This document shows positions 8,577 through 16,478 of a DNA stretch of 64,000 nt, piece after piece. The number at the start of each line of letters is the position of its first letter. Within the stretch, counting starts at the first letter, position 1. Origin of the DNA: Bradyrhizobium sp. CB2312 (lineage in GTDB: Bacteria > Pseudomonadota > Alphaproteobacteria > Rhizobiales > Xanthobacteraceae); NCBI RefSeq assembly GCF_029714425.1, contig NZ_CP121668.1, positions 5,167,501-5,231,500 on the forward strand. The letters are read 5' to 3'. A model generated the notes under the pieces. It saw nothing but the letters and a program-made list of their open reading frames with translations. It searched no databases and had not been told where the DNA came from. A program made the position numbers and the translations under genes.

Positions 8577-9235
8577 TAGCTGCTTAGAGTGGATTTGGAC
8601 GGCTTGAGTTCATCGTCGGCCTTCACCGCCACGAAGCGGGTGCCGTCGCGATCGACCAGCAGGACCATGGTCCCCTGCGGCAATGGTCCCGATGCGGGCG
8701 CCGCGACCGCCCAGACGAAGTGCCTGTTGCCGTGAACGTCGGCGACGCTGACGCGGCCGGGCGGTCCCTGGTCGAGCGGACCGATGACGACCTCGCCAAC
8801 GCGGCCGACGAGATCGCCGAGACCGACGGCATAGCTTTCATCCTTGGGAATGAGGCGCGCGATGGCACCGCTGGCGGCGCGGACCAGCGGCACCGACACC
8901 ACCACGGCGCCGACTGACGCGACCGTCGCCGGCAAGGGACCGGCGACCATCCGCGCGATGTCCTGGATCAGGAAGCCGGTGATGGAGAAGGCGCCGAGGG
9001 CCAGCAGCAGGAAGATCAGCAGCGGCACGCCACCGACATTGACCCACGAGATCGCGTTGATCACGCCATTGTCGCTGGGGTGACTGAAATCGATGCTGGT
9101 GCCGAGCATCTCGCTCAGCGAGGCTCCGACCAGCATCGTGACCACTTCGATCGAGCCGACGATGAGAATCATGGCCGCCGCAACCGCGAACGGCCTGACC
9201 TCCGGCGCCATGACGTGTTCGAGCAGTGCGCTCAT
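8576..9235 (-). CDS. NfeD-like membrane protein
   Basis: 219 residues. Membrane segments lie at residues ~15-38 (FAVAAAMILIVGSIEVVTML), ~65-90 (GVPLLIFLLLALGAFSITGF) and ~95-120, followed by a soluble C-terminal domain with VGLGDLVGRVGEVVIGPLDQ and FVAVKADD, an OB-fold like that of short NfeD/YuaF proteins. NfeD proteins are encoded beside flotillins and are thought to assist them. Its stop codon (TAG, 8578-8576) contains the TA duplicated by the IS630 insertion. The G after the TA is supplied by the element's end, so the protein sequence is not changed. It starts 10 bp after the PspA-like gene ends. Confidence 0.8.
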   Translation of the reverse strand: MSALLEHVMAPEVRPFAVAAAMILIVGSIEVVTMLVGASLSEMLGTSIDFSHPSDNGVINAISWVNVGGVPLLIFLLLALGAFSITGFLIQDIARMVAGPLPATVASVGAVVVSVPLVRAASGAIARLIPKDESYAVGLGDLVGRVGEVVIGPLDQGPPGRVSVADVHGNRHFVWAVAAPASGPLPQGTMVLLVDRDGTRFVAVKADDELKPSKSTLSS

Positions 9236-9245
9236 GACACGGCAC

Positions 9246-10400
9246 TCAAGAGCGCGACTTCAGCCGCGCCAGCCTCGATGCAATCTCCTTGTCGCGATGG
9301 AGCGCACTGAGCTCGTCGATGTCGCTCGAATAGGGGATGCTGGCGGGCACGCCGGTGGCCCGCGCCACCGCCCTGCCCGCGCGCAGCGCCTTCGCCGCCG
9401 CGGAACTGCCGCCGGATTTGCGCGGCGACGCCGAAGCCTGGTGGCTGGCGTGCGCCTCGCTTTTTTCGAGGTCGGCGCGGCGCTGCTCGGCATCCTGGAG
9501 CGCCGACAGCACCGCGCGCAGCGAGGTCACGCATTGCTCGATCTTCTCGTTGTTCTCGTCGATGGCGCGGGAGAGCACCTCGAACTGCGCCTCCAGATCC
9601 ATCTGCCGCGCGATGCCGGCACGGGCGAGATCGTCGCGGCTGTCGGCGATCGCCCCCTCGATCTTGGCGGCGAGATCGGTCATCTCGTGCTCGATCTCGG
9701 TGCGGCGGGCGTTGAGGCGGTATTCCTCGGCGCGTGCGGAGGCGAGCGCATCGCGCGCCTCGCTCTCGGCGCGCTCGATCTCGCGGATGGCCTGTCCAAC
9801 CACCTTGATCTTGTTCTTACCTTCCGCCTGCTCGATCGCGTCGTAAGCGATCCCGGCGATCAGGCGCCCGACCCGGGACAGGAAGTTGTCGGGGGCGGCA
9901 GCGATGGTATCCATAGCGTTCTCCTCCTCTGGCAGACTGTTCGGCGTGACGCCGTAGTGAACTTCGAAACCGTCGTCGGTGCGGATCAGGTGCGCGGGCA
10001 CGCTCTGGCCCCAGCCCTCGGCATAGCCGGCGTAGTCAAAGGGCACGCTGAAGCGCCCTTGCACGGTCGAAATCGAAATGGTGGCGGGCCCCTTGATCTT
10101 GGCGAGCTTGTCGTCGAGCGGCAGCCGCCGGCCCTGAGCGGCGCGATAATCGGCGCGGTCGCGCAGGCCGAGCGTCACTAGCCGCGAGGGCAGCGCGGTC
10201 TCTTTGCGGATCGGCTCATAGGCGTGGGCGTGCAGCAGCACGACGTTGGAGCCGACATTATGGGTCCGGGCGACTTCGTCCAGGATCTCCATCATGCGGT
10301 CATAGGCCTGGAATGTCGCCTCAATGGCGGCCTTGGCGGCCGGGTCAGGGGCAAGCCTGTAACGCAGCGCAGACGGCGCGTTTCGGGACGACGGGCTCAT
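9246..10400 (-). CDS. PspA/IM30-like protein with an N-terminal TnpB-like module
   Basis: 384 residues from the ATG at 10400; a TTG at 10448 would add 16. Residues 1-162 look like the front of TnpB/OrfB nucleases: RYRLAPDPAAKAAIEATFQA then AYDRMMEIL, LPSRLVTLGLRDRADYRA, and the beta-strand block TISISTVQGRFSVPF ... GWGQSVPAHLIRTDDGFEVH. No RuvC catalytic Asp/Glu or zinc ribbon follows. From residue 163 (MDTIAAAPDNFLSRVGRLIA) the sequence is a PspA-type coiled coil (QAIREIERAESEARDALASA) of 222 residues, the usual PspA length, ending in a basic tail. PspA proteins protect stressed membranes. A strong internal ribosome-binding site before residue 163 suggests the PspA part may also be made alone. 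It is followed by nfeD and flotillin on the same strand. Confidence 0.75.
   Translation of the reverse strand: MSPSSRNAPSALRYRLAPDPAAKAAIEATFQAYDRMMEILDEVARTHNVGSNVVLLHAHAYEPIRKETALPSRLVTLGLRDRADYRAAQGRRLPLDDKLAKIKGPATISISTVQGRFSVPFDYAGYAEGWGQSVPAHLIRTDDGFEVHYGVTPNSLPEEENAMDTIAAAPDNFLSRVGRLIAGIAYDAIEQAEGKNKIKVVGQAIREIERAESEARDALASARAEEYRLNARRTEIEHEMTDLAAKIEGAIADSRDDLARAGIARQMDLEAQFEVLSRAIDENNEKIEQCVTSLRAVLSALQDAEQRRADLEKSEAHASHQASASPRKSGGSSAAAKALRAGRAVARATGVPASIPYSSDIDELSALHRDKEIASRLARLKSRS
9921..9928 (-). promoter_or_regulatory. Internal ribosome-binding site for a PspA-only product
   Basis: AGGAGGAG lies six bases before the ATG at 9914 inside the longer frame, where it encodes the Glu run of LPEEENAM. 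Translation from here gives a 222-residue protein with the standard PspA length and N-terminal amphipathic helix. It is better placed than any site in front of the upstream start at 10400. Confidence 0.65.
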
Positions 10401-10408
10401 GGAAAGCA

Positions 10409-10433
10409 CTAAAGCACCATTTTGGTGCTTTAG
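10409..10433. promoter_or_regulatory. Perfect 10-bp inverted repeat upstream of the PspA-like gene
   Basis: CTAAAGCACC and its complement GGTGCTTTAG are separated by 5 nt (ATTTT). It lies 8 bp before the ATG at 10400, or inside the first codons if the TTG at 10448 is used. It could be an operator for a dimeric regulator or an RNA hairpin limiting translation of the long form; there is no T-tract to make it a terminator. Confidence 0.5.
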
Positions 10434-10677
10434 GAAGAGGAGGTGCAATCACGTTCCACTGATCCTTATGCGCTCTGTCGATTAGTCGCTGGCCGCCATC
10501 GGGGCGTTCAAGGGCGCGGGATCACTCCTAGATCACTGCCGATCAAGACTTCTTGCACGCGCGGGTTGCAATTTGAGGCGAAATGCAGGGAGCGTTCGGC
10601 AACGCTTTGTGCCGTCGTTCCCGTCTCGTCTCCTGGACGCGCAGCAACGGGTGTTTGCTTGTCGGGCAACAGAGGAC

Positions 10678-10710
10678 TTGCCGATGGAGCGAAGCGGAAT
10701 CCGGCTACGA
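10678..10710. repeat. Short dispersed-repeat copy overlapping the ridA stop
   Basis: The core GATGGAGCGAAGCGGAATCC followed by GGCTACG resembles a short repeat I recall as frequent in Bradyrhizobium/Rhodopseudomonas genomes. No second copy is visible in this window, so repeat status rests on recall. The TAG stop of ridA lies in its GGCTACG end. Confidence 0.4.
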
Positions 10711-11079
10711 CGGCCGCCGGCACACCAGGTCGATCTCGATCAGCGCGTCATAGGCCAGGCCGGTAACGCCGACGCAGGTGCGGGCCGGCAGCCGATCTGA
10801 CGGGAAGAACGTGCGGTAGGTCTCGTTCATCGCGGCGTAGTCTTCCTTGAAGCGCGTCAGATAGATGCGCGTCATCACGACGTGCTCGAGGCCAAGATCG
10901 AGGCCGGCGAGAACCACCTTCAAATTCTCCATCACCGCACGGGTCTGCGCGACGATGCCGTCGGGCAACACGCCCGGCGTCTGTGGCGTGTCCGGCATCT
11001 GGCCGGTGACGAAGACAAAGCCATCGGTCTCCACCGCGTGGCTGAAGGGCGCGACCGGCTTCGGTCCGCCGCTGATCAT
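10705..11079 (-). CDS. ridA: RidA-family (YjgF/YER057c) enamine/imine deaminase
   Basis: 124 residues from the ATG at 11079 (MISGGPKPVAPFSHAVETDG); a GTG at 11091 would add four residues. Family features are VFVTGQMPDTP, the QTRAVMENLKVVLAGLDLGL helix, TRIYLTRFKEDYAAMNETY, and the catalytic-site end RLPARTCVGVTGLAYDALIE then IDLVCRR, with the key Arg in PARTCV. RidA proteins hydrolyse reactive enamine/imine intermediates or act on related carbamate/imine compounds. It is the last gene of the amide operon, 26 bp after the AraC-formamidase fusion, which suggests it clears a by-product of that pathway. Confidence 0.9.
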   Translation of the reverse strand: MISGGPKPVAPFSHAVETDGFVFVTGQMPDTPQTPGVLPDGIVAQTRAVMENLKVVLAGLDLGLEHVVMTRIYLTRFKEDYAAMNETYRTFFPSDRLPARTCVGVTGLAYDALIEIDLVCRRPS

Positions 11080-11105
11080 GTGGAATTTCACCTGCGATGT
11101 CCTTG

Positions 11106-13535
11106 TTAAGTCGCGTCCTGAAACAGACGCTTGCTGAGGATAGCGTGCACGCCCCAATTGCCGTCGACGACTTGCGTGACGCCGAAATCGACGGCCGCCG
11201 ACATCAGCGCGATCGCCTCGTCCTCGCTGAGCCCTTTGACGTTCATCAGGAAGCGCCGCATCTTGCGAAAGGCATCCTTCATGGCGAGGTCGAGAGAGGA
11301 TTTTGCGTAAACCTCGCTCTGGCCCTGCGCGCCGAACTCGGCGAGGTAGTTGGGGTGGCTGAAGCCGGTCAGCACCCAGTCGGTCGCGGTCTCGATCAGG
11401 GGATAGGAGAGATCGGCATAGGGCTGACCGGCGAGATCGGCCTTCTTGTGCAGGATCACCTCGAAGGTGCCAGTCATTGAGCATTCGATCGCGGTACCGC
11501 TGAGTTCGCCGTCGCCTTGAGCTGCGTGGGGATCGCCGACCGACAGCAGCGCGCCGGGCACGGAGACCGGAAGATAGACGGTCGCCCCCTTCCCCAGCCG
11601 CCAATTGTCGAGATTGCCGCCGAAATAGGACGGCGGCACCGAATCGACGAAATCGACCTCGCGCGGCGCCACCGCGATGACGCCGAAATGCGGCCGCAGC
11701 GGAATGCGGATGCCGTCGAGCACGGCATGTCGGCGCTTGATCGTGCCCGAGATGACGGGAACGCCGGGATAGTCGTAGGTGGTGTGGACGACGCCGAACG
11801 GATCGGTCTGCGGTTCCCAGCGGTAAGAATAGAGCGCGCGAGCGTGCGGCGCTTTCCCGTCGTCGAATATCTCGTAGATCGTGACGGCTTCGCGCGGCTT
11901 GGGGCCGCCGAGAAACTCGTTGTAGTGATAGCCCCACCATGCCGCGACGGAGGAGCCGAACACTCGACCGGCGTGGCCGGGATTGCGGCTCGCGCGCGGT
12001 ACGATGTCCAGGATACGCACCTCCAGCACATCGCCGGGCTGGGCGTCCTTCACCGCAACGGGCCCAGTGCAGATGTGCACGCCAAACCCCTCGCCGGCAC
12101 CGCGGCCGAACACGCTGGCATCCATTGGCCCGGCGCCGCGGCGATCGACGTTCTTCCTGTCGCGGGTCCAGCCGAACACGCTTTCGGCGCCGGCATCGCC
12201 TGCGATCATCATGTCGGGAGCGTCGGAGGCATGCTGCGTCAGCGTCTCGATGGTGATGGTCTCGCCGGAAGCAATCTCGATCTGCGGCGGCAGCGAGCGG
12301 CTGAAATAACCCCAATGAACACGGCTGGCCTCGACCGGGAGATGGTGGTGCTTGCGCTCAGTGGTCGTCCGTTCTTCGGTGCCGGGACGCGCAACGCTGC
12401 TTCGGGCCTCCACGCTCTGATGCGCGCGCAATTGTGCCAGCGCCTCCTGCGGCCAGCCGCGCTGTCCCGCCGCGCCATGCTGTGAGGTCGCCCGCTCCGC
12501 CTCCTGCTGGCGGAATTCGCGCGGCGGAAGGCCGAAACGATGGCGAAAGGCGCGGCTGAAATGCGCGGAATCGCCAAAGCCGTAAGCGTAGGCGATCTCC
12601 GAGATCGAGCGATGGGCCTCGGTCGGGTTGGACAGGTCCGCCCAGGCCCGCTGGAGCCTGCGCTCGCGGACATAGTGGGTAAAATTGTCGCCGACCGTCT
12701 CGAACAGTTTTTGCAAGTACCGCTCGGAAATCCCCTCGGCCTGCGCCACGCGTGCCGGCACCAGATCGGGATCGTCGAGCCGGCGCTCGATGGTCTGGCA
12801 GATCCGGTGCAGCAGCGCAGCCTGGGTCGCGCTCGATCCGGCGTCGGAGGCCGAGGCCGCGAGTTGATGCGCGAGTGTCAGCAGGAGATCGACGAGGGAC
12901 TGCGCGACCGAATTCCATTCGGCATCGCTTAACGCGTCGAGCGTGCGGGCGGTGGCGTCCAACAGGCGTGAGAACACATCGGCAAAGCCGCTGGGCGGGA
13001 CGACGCGGGGCTCGCCGAGCCGCGGCTTGCCCGAGAGCCGTCCGTGCAGTGCTTCTGAGGTCACCGACAGCACGACCGCGCGCATGTCACGCTGGAACAC
13101 GATGCTCCAGTCGCCGCTGCGCGGCAGCAGCACGAGATGGCCGACGGGAACGATGCGATGGCCGCCAGCGCTCTTCAGCACCATGCCGTCCTCGACCGGC
13201 ATCAGCGCGATCGGAAGGTCTTCATTCGCTTGCGCGAGCAGCGCGACGCTCTGCGCGCCCGCGGCCATGCGCGTCAGCGCGACGCCGGCGGCGTGACGAT
13301 GCGAGGCGGTCGCGTGTCCGTCATAAAAGGAATGGCTGCCCGCCGGTTGCAGCCCGACCGCCGCCAGCACGTCCCGCCAGGCTTCGGGGCGGTCGTCTTG
13401 CGCGTAGGACTCGCTCGTGAACGGGCGGAAGCTCATCGGATCGACCCAGATTGCGGTCGATCGAAGCAACCTCCGTGCCAGCCGCACGCGATCATCCGTC
13501 GCCGTGACGGGCCACAGACGGGGCTTGTCCTTCAC
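11106..13535 (-). CDS. AraC-family regulator fused to formamidase/acetamidase
   Basis: 809 residues (GTG start at 13535; the ATG at 13436 is an alternative giving MSFRPFTSESYAQ). Residues ~35-220 match the ligand-binding half of AraC_binding_2 regulators. Residues ~230-345 are a complete AraC DNA-binding domain: VAQAEGISERYLQKLFETVG, then SISEIAYAYGFGDSAHFSRA then FRHRFG. After a linker of ~50 residues, residues ~400-809 form a full FmdA/AmdA domain: VHWGYFSRSLPPQIEIASGE, GDAGAESVFGWTRDRK, GPVAVKDAQPGDVLEVRI, VGDPHAAQGDGE and DFGVTQVVDGNWGVHAILSK. No stop or frameshift separates the halves. Such a protein could couple amide turnover to transcription control. It follows its paralogue by 35 bp. 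Confidence 0.85.
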   Translation of the reverse strand: MKDKPRLWPVTATDDRVRLARRLLRSTAIWVDPMSFRPFTSESYAQDDRPEAWRDVLAAVGLQPAGSHSFYDGHATASHRHAAGVALTRMAAGAQSVALLAQANEDLPIALMPVEDGMVLKSAGGHRIVPVGHLVLLPRSGDWSIVFQRDMRAVVLSVTSEALHGRLSGKPRLGEPRVVPPSGFADVFSRLLDATARTLDALSDAEWNSVAQSLVDLLLTLAHQLAASASDAGSSATQAALLHRICQTIERRLDDPDLVPARVAQAEGISERYLQKLFETVGDNFTHYVRERRLQRAWADLSNPTEAHRSISEIAYAYGFGDSAHFSRAFRHRFGLPPREFRQQEAERATSQHGAAGQRGWPQEALAQLRAHQSVEARSSVARPGTEERTTTERKHHHLPVEASRVHWGYFSRSLPPQIEIASGETITIETLTQHASDAPDMMIAGDAGAESVFGWTRDRKNVDRRGAGPMDASVFGRGAGEGFGVHICTGPVAVKDAQPGDVLEVRILDIVPRASRNPGHAGRVFGSSVAAWWGYHYNEFLGGPKPREAVTIYEIFDDGKAPHARALYSYRWEPQTDPFGVVHTTYDYPGVPVISGTIKRRHAVLDGIRIPLRPHFGVIAVAPREVDFVDSVPPSYFGGNLDNWRLGKGATVYLPVSVPGALLSVGDPHAAQGDGELSGTAIECSMTGTFEVILHKKADLAGQPYADLSYPLIETATDWVLTGFSHPNYLAEFGAQGQSEVYAKSSLDLAMKDAFRKMRRFLMNVKGLSEDEAIALMSAAVDFGVTQVVDGNWGVHAILSKRLFQDAT

Positions 13536-13570
13536 GCGTTCATTCCAAAATCCGAATGTGTGTCAATGCA

Positions 13571-14812
13571 TTAGTCGCACCGAAAAATGTTCTTGCGGAT
13601 CGTGCCGTGGACGCCCCAATTGGCGTCGACGACCTGGGTGACGCCGAAATCGGCGCCGACCGACATCAGCGAGATCGCCTCGTCCTCGCTGAGGCGATGC
13701 ACCGTCATCAGGAATCTCCGGAGCTTGCGGAACGCATCGCGCATCGCGCGGTCGAGGCTCGAATGATTGGCGATCTCGGTTTGCGCATCGGCACCGAGCG
13801 CGGCGAGATAGTTCGGATAGGTGAAGCCGTAGAACGACCAGGCGTGATCGGTCTCGAGCATGGGATGGTCGAGACCTTCGAGATGGGTGCCGGCCAGATC
13901 AGCTTTCTTGTGCAGGATGAACTCGAAATCGCCGGTGAGCGAGGTCTCGATTGCGGTGCCGCCGAGCTCGCTGTCACCTTGGGCCGCATGGGGATCGCCG
14001 ACCGAGAAATAGGCGCCTGGCACCGCGACCGGATAGAACATCCGCGCGCCCTTGCCGATCCGCCAGTCGTCGATGTTGCCGCCGGTGTAGCTCGGCGGGA
14101 TCGAGCTGACGAAATCGGCTTCCGACGGCGCGAGGCCCATGGTGCCGAAATGCAGCCGCGCGGGCACCTTCACGCTGGAGAGGATGTTCTCGCGCTTTTT
14201 GATCGTCGCGTGGTCGACGCGCACACCGGGATAGTCGATGGTCGGGTGCACGATGCCGTCGGGGTCCGTCTGCGGCGTCCAGACGTAATTGTAGACGGCC
14301 TTTGCGTAGGGCTCGCCCGAGGTGTCGAGCTCGAAGATGGTCACGACCTCGCGCGGCTTCGGCTCTTCGATCAGGTCGTGATAGTGAAAGCCCCAGTTCG
14401 CCGCGACATTGGAGCCGAAGCAGCGGCCGGCGTGGCAGGCGCTGCAACTCGGCCGCGGCCGGACGTCGAGGATGCGCACCTCCAGAACGTCGCCGGGTTC
14501 GGCGCCCTCGATTGCGACCGGGCCGGTGAGGAGATGCACGCCGATGCCCTCGCCCGCGCCGCGGATGAACGGTCCCTCGACCGGACCCGAGCCGCGGCGC
14601 GCCACCGCTTTATGCTCGCGCGTCCACTGGAACACGCTTTCGGCGCCGGGATCGCCCTGGATCATGCGCTCGTAATCGTCGTTGGCGTGATGGGTCAGCG
14701 TCTCGATGGTGGCGCGATCTCCCGAGCGTAGCGTCAGAGCCGGCGCGACCTTCTTGGAGAAATAGCCCCAGTGGACGGTCTTGGGCGAAACCGGCAGCGT
14801 CACATGCTTCAT
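13571..14812 (-). CDS. Formamidase/acetamidase (FmdA/AmdA family)
   Basis: 413 residues. Hydrolyses formamide or other short amides to ammonia and the acid in the cytoplasm. Conserved blocks: VHWGYFSKKVAPALTLRSGD, GDPGAESVFQWTREHK, GEGIGVHLLTGPVAIEGAEP then GDVLEVRILD, FGTMGLAPSEADFVSSIPPS, FSVGDPHAAQGDSELGGTAI, and the end DFGVTQVVDANWGVHG. Length is that of the family. It shares an A of ATGA with the 16-codon mini-ORF upstream and precedes the AraC-fused paralogue, with which it lines up block for block; the pair arose by tandem duplication. Confidence 0.92.
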   Translation of the reverse strand: MKHVTLPVSPKTVHWGYFSKKVAPALTLRSGDRATIETLTHHANDDYERMIQGDPGAESVFQWTREHKAVARRGSGPVEGPFIRGAGEGIGVHLLTGPVAIEGAEPGDVLEVRILDVRPRPSCSACHAGRCFGSNVAANWGFHYHDLIEEPKPREVVTIFELDTSGEPYAKAVYNYVWTPQTDPDGIVHPTIDYPGVRVDHATIKKRENILSSVKVPARLHFGTMGLAPSEADFVSSIPPSYTGGNIDDWRIGKGARMFYPVAVPGAYFSVGDPHAAQGDSELGGTAIETSLTGDFEFILHKKADLAGTHLEGLDHPMLETDHAWSFYGFTYPNYLAALGADAQTEIANHSSLDRAMRDAFRKLRRFLMTVHRLSEDEAISLMSVGADFGVTQVVDANWGVHGTIRKNIFRCD

Positions 14813-14859
14813 GAGGTGGCCTCTTCGGGGGGCTTGAACATGGTGGAGAGAGCGCTCAT
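14809..14859 (-). CDS. 16-codon mini-ORF linking transporter and formamidase genes
   Basis: Encodes MSALSTMFKPPEEATS. Its ATG overlaps the transporter stop as ATGA, and its TGA overlaps the formamidase ATG as ATGA. A near-ideal GGAGG lies 8 bp before its start. The tight double overlap and strong ribosome-binding site make it look like a translational coupler or tiny protein rather than chance, but the length is too short to be sure. Confidence 0.45.
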   Translation of the reverse strand: MSALSTMFKPPEEATS

Positions 14860-16478
14860 CGCGCTGCCTCCGGAGTCTTGTCGGCTTCCATCACGCTGAG
14901 GAAACGCGCCGTCAGCGGATTGCGGGGATTGGAGAGCACCTCGTGCGCAGGTCCCTCCTCGATGATCGCGCCGCCGCTCAAGAACGCGACACGGTCGGCG
15001 ACCTCGTCGGCAAAGCGGATCTGGTGCGTCGAGATGATCATGGTGAGGCCGTCATCGATGGCCAGGCGGCGGATCACCTCCAGCACCTCGTTGACGAGTT
15101 CGGGATCGAGCGCCGAGGTCGGCTCGTCCAAGAGCAGCACACTCGGGTTCGGTGCCAGCGCCCGCGCGATGGCGACGCGCTGCTGCTGGCCGCCGGACAG
15201 ATGTCGCGGCAACGCATCGGCGCGATGCGAGAGCCCAACACGGTCGAGCAACTCGGTGGCGCGGCGTTCGGCATCGATGCGGGTCATGCCGTGGACCCAG
15301 CGCAAGGGACCGGCGATGTTCTCCTTGGCCGAGAGATGGGCGAACAGATTGAACTGCTGGAACACCATGCCGACGCCGACGCTGGCGCGCTCATTGGCAA
15401 TGGCGCGCGGCGACAGCGGCTTGCCATCCTCGCCAAAGCCGAGGCGGCGGCCGCCGACGCGGACGGTGCCAGCGTCCCAATTCTCGAGATGGTTGATACA
15501 GCGGAGCAGCGTGCTCTTGCCGGAGCCGCTGGGCCCGAGCAGCGCGACGACCTCGCCGACGCGCACCGTGAGGTCGAGGCCATCGAGCACCCTGTGCGGG
15601 CCGTAGCTCTTGGTGAGGTCCTTGGCTTCGACCGCGATATTGTTGCGCGCGATCGTCGCGGCCCGGCGGGCGCGTTCCTCGCGGGTCAGGGCCAGCGGCG
15701 GGGTGTCGGCCAGCTCTGCCGGCGCGGCCTCGGGATCGGCGCCAGCCGCATCGGCAAGGTCGAGCTTGGTAGCGAGTTCAACGCGGCGCCAGGGGAGATA
15801 GTCGGCGAGCTTGCGCTCGCGGCGCGTGGTGCGGTCGAGGTCGAGCAGCCACTCGGCGAAGAGCTGGATGCCGCTGATGGTGGCTGTCAGCACGAGATAC
15901 AGCAGTCCCGAGGCAAAGAAGATCGAGAAGAAGTCGAAGGTCGAAGACGCCAGCTGGGTCGAGCGCAAGGTCAGCTCCTGCACCGCGACGACGGAAGCGA
16001 GCGAGGAGTTTTTCAGCGCGCTGACGGCCTCGTTGCCGAAGGCCGGGATCATGGTGCGGATCGCCTGCGGCGCGATCACCCGGCGCATCAGGATGGACGG
16101 CGTCATGCCGAGCGCCTGGCCGGCCGTCAGCTGTCCACGATCGACGCCGAGCACGCCGGCACGCAGCATTTCCGCGATGAACGGCGCCTCGTTGCAGGCG
16201 AGCGCCAGGCCGGCGGCCAGCACCGCCGGCAGCTTGATGCCGATATGCGGCAGCGCGTCGTAGGCGAACACCATCTGCAGGATCAGCGGCGTGCCGCGGA
16301 AGATCACGGTGTAGCCTCGGGCGATCGCCGCCAGGGGCCAGAAGCGCGAGAGCTGCATGCCGACGAGGATAAATCCAAGGATCAATCCGCCGCCGAGCCC
16401 GAGGGCGGTCACCTCGAGGGTGAGCTCGATGCCCTCGAGCAGATACGGCATGCTCAGGTAATGGAGGAACAGCGACAT
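14856..16478 (-). CDS. Amino-acid/amide ABC transporter, permease and ATPase in one chain
   Basis: 540 residues. The first ~235 are a polar-amino-acid-type permease with about five membrane segments and the EAA loop (NEAPFIAEMLRAGVLGVDRG, then QLTAGQALGM). After a linker comes a full ATPase: Walker [17 protein letters not shown]-loop VGMVFQQFNLFAHL, signature [17 protein letters not shown], Walker [16 protein letters not shown] and the H-loop IISTHQIRF. Importers of this class usually have separate genes for these parts; fusion of the two is uncommon. Its stop overlaps the next ORF and its start overlaps the binding-protein stop, so it is tightly coupled. The substrate is probably a small amide or amino-acid-like compound, inferred from the formamidases downstream. 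Confidence 0.9.
   Translation of the reverse strand: MSLFLHYLSMPYLLEGIELTLEVTALGLGGGLILGFILVGMQLSRFWPLAAIARGYTVIFRGTPLILQMVFAYDALPHIGIKLPAVLAAGLALACNEAPFIAEMLRAGVLGVDRGQLTAGQALGMTPSILMRRVIAPQAIRTMIPAFGNEAVSALKNSSLASVVAVQELTLRSTQLASSTFDFFSIFFASGLLYLVLTATISGIQLFAEWLLDLDRTTRRERKLADYLPWRRVELATKLDLADAAGADPEAAPAELADTPPLALTREERARRAATIARNNIAVEAKDLTKSYGPHRVLDGLDLTVRVGEVVALLGPSGSGKSTLLRCINHLENWDAGTVRVGGRRLGFGEDGKPLSPRAIANERASVGVGMVFQQFNLFAHLSAKENIAGPLRWVHGMTRIDAERRATELLDRVGLSHRADALPRHLSGGQQQRVAIARALAPNPSVLLLDEPTSALDPELVNEVLEVIRRLAIDDGLTMIISTHQIRFADEVADRVAFLSGGAIIEEGPAHEVLSNPRNPLTARFLSVMEADKTPEAAR

Noticed and set aside
10705..12315. A 536-codon minus-strand frame that would fuse RidA to an upstream segment
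   Set aside because: The upstream part overlaps the AraC-formamidase gene in another frame and is Arg/Ser-rich without domain features. RidA alone has the family's normal length and start.
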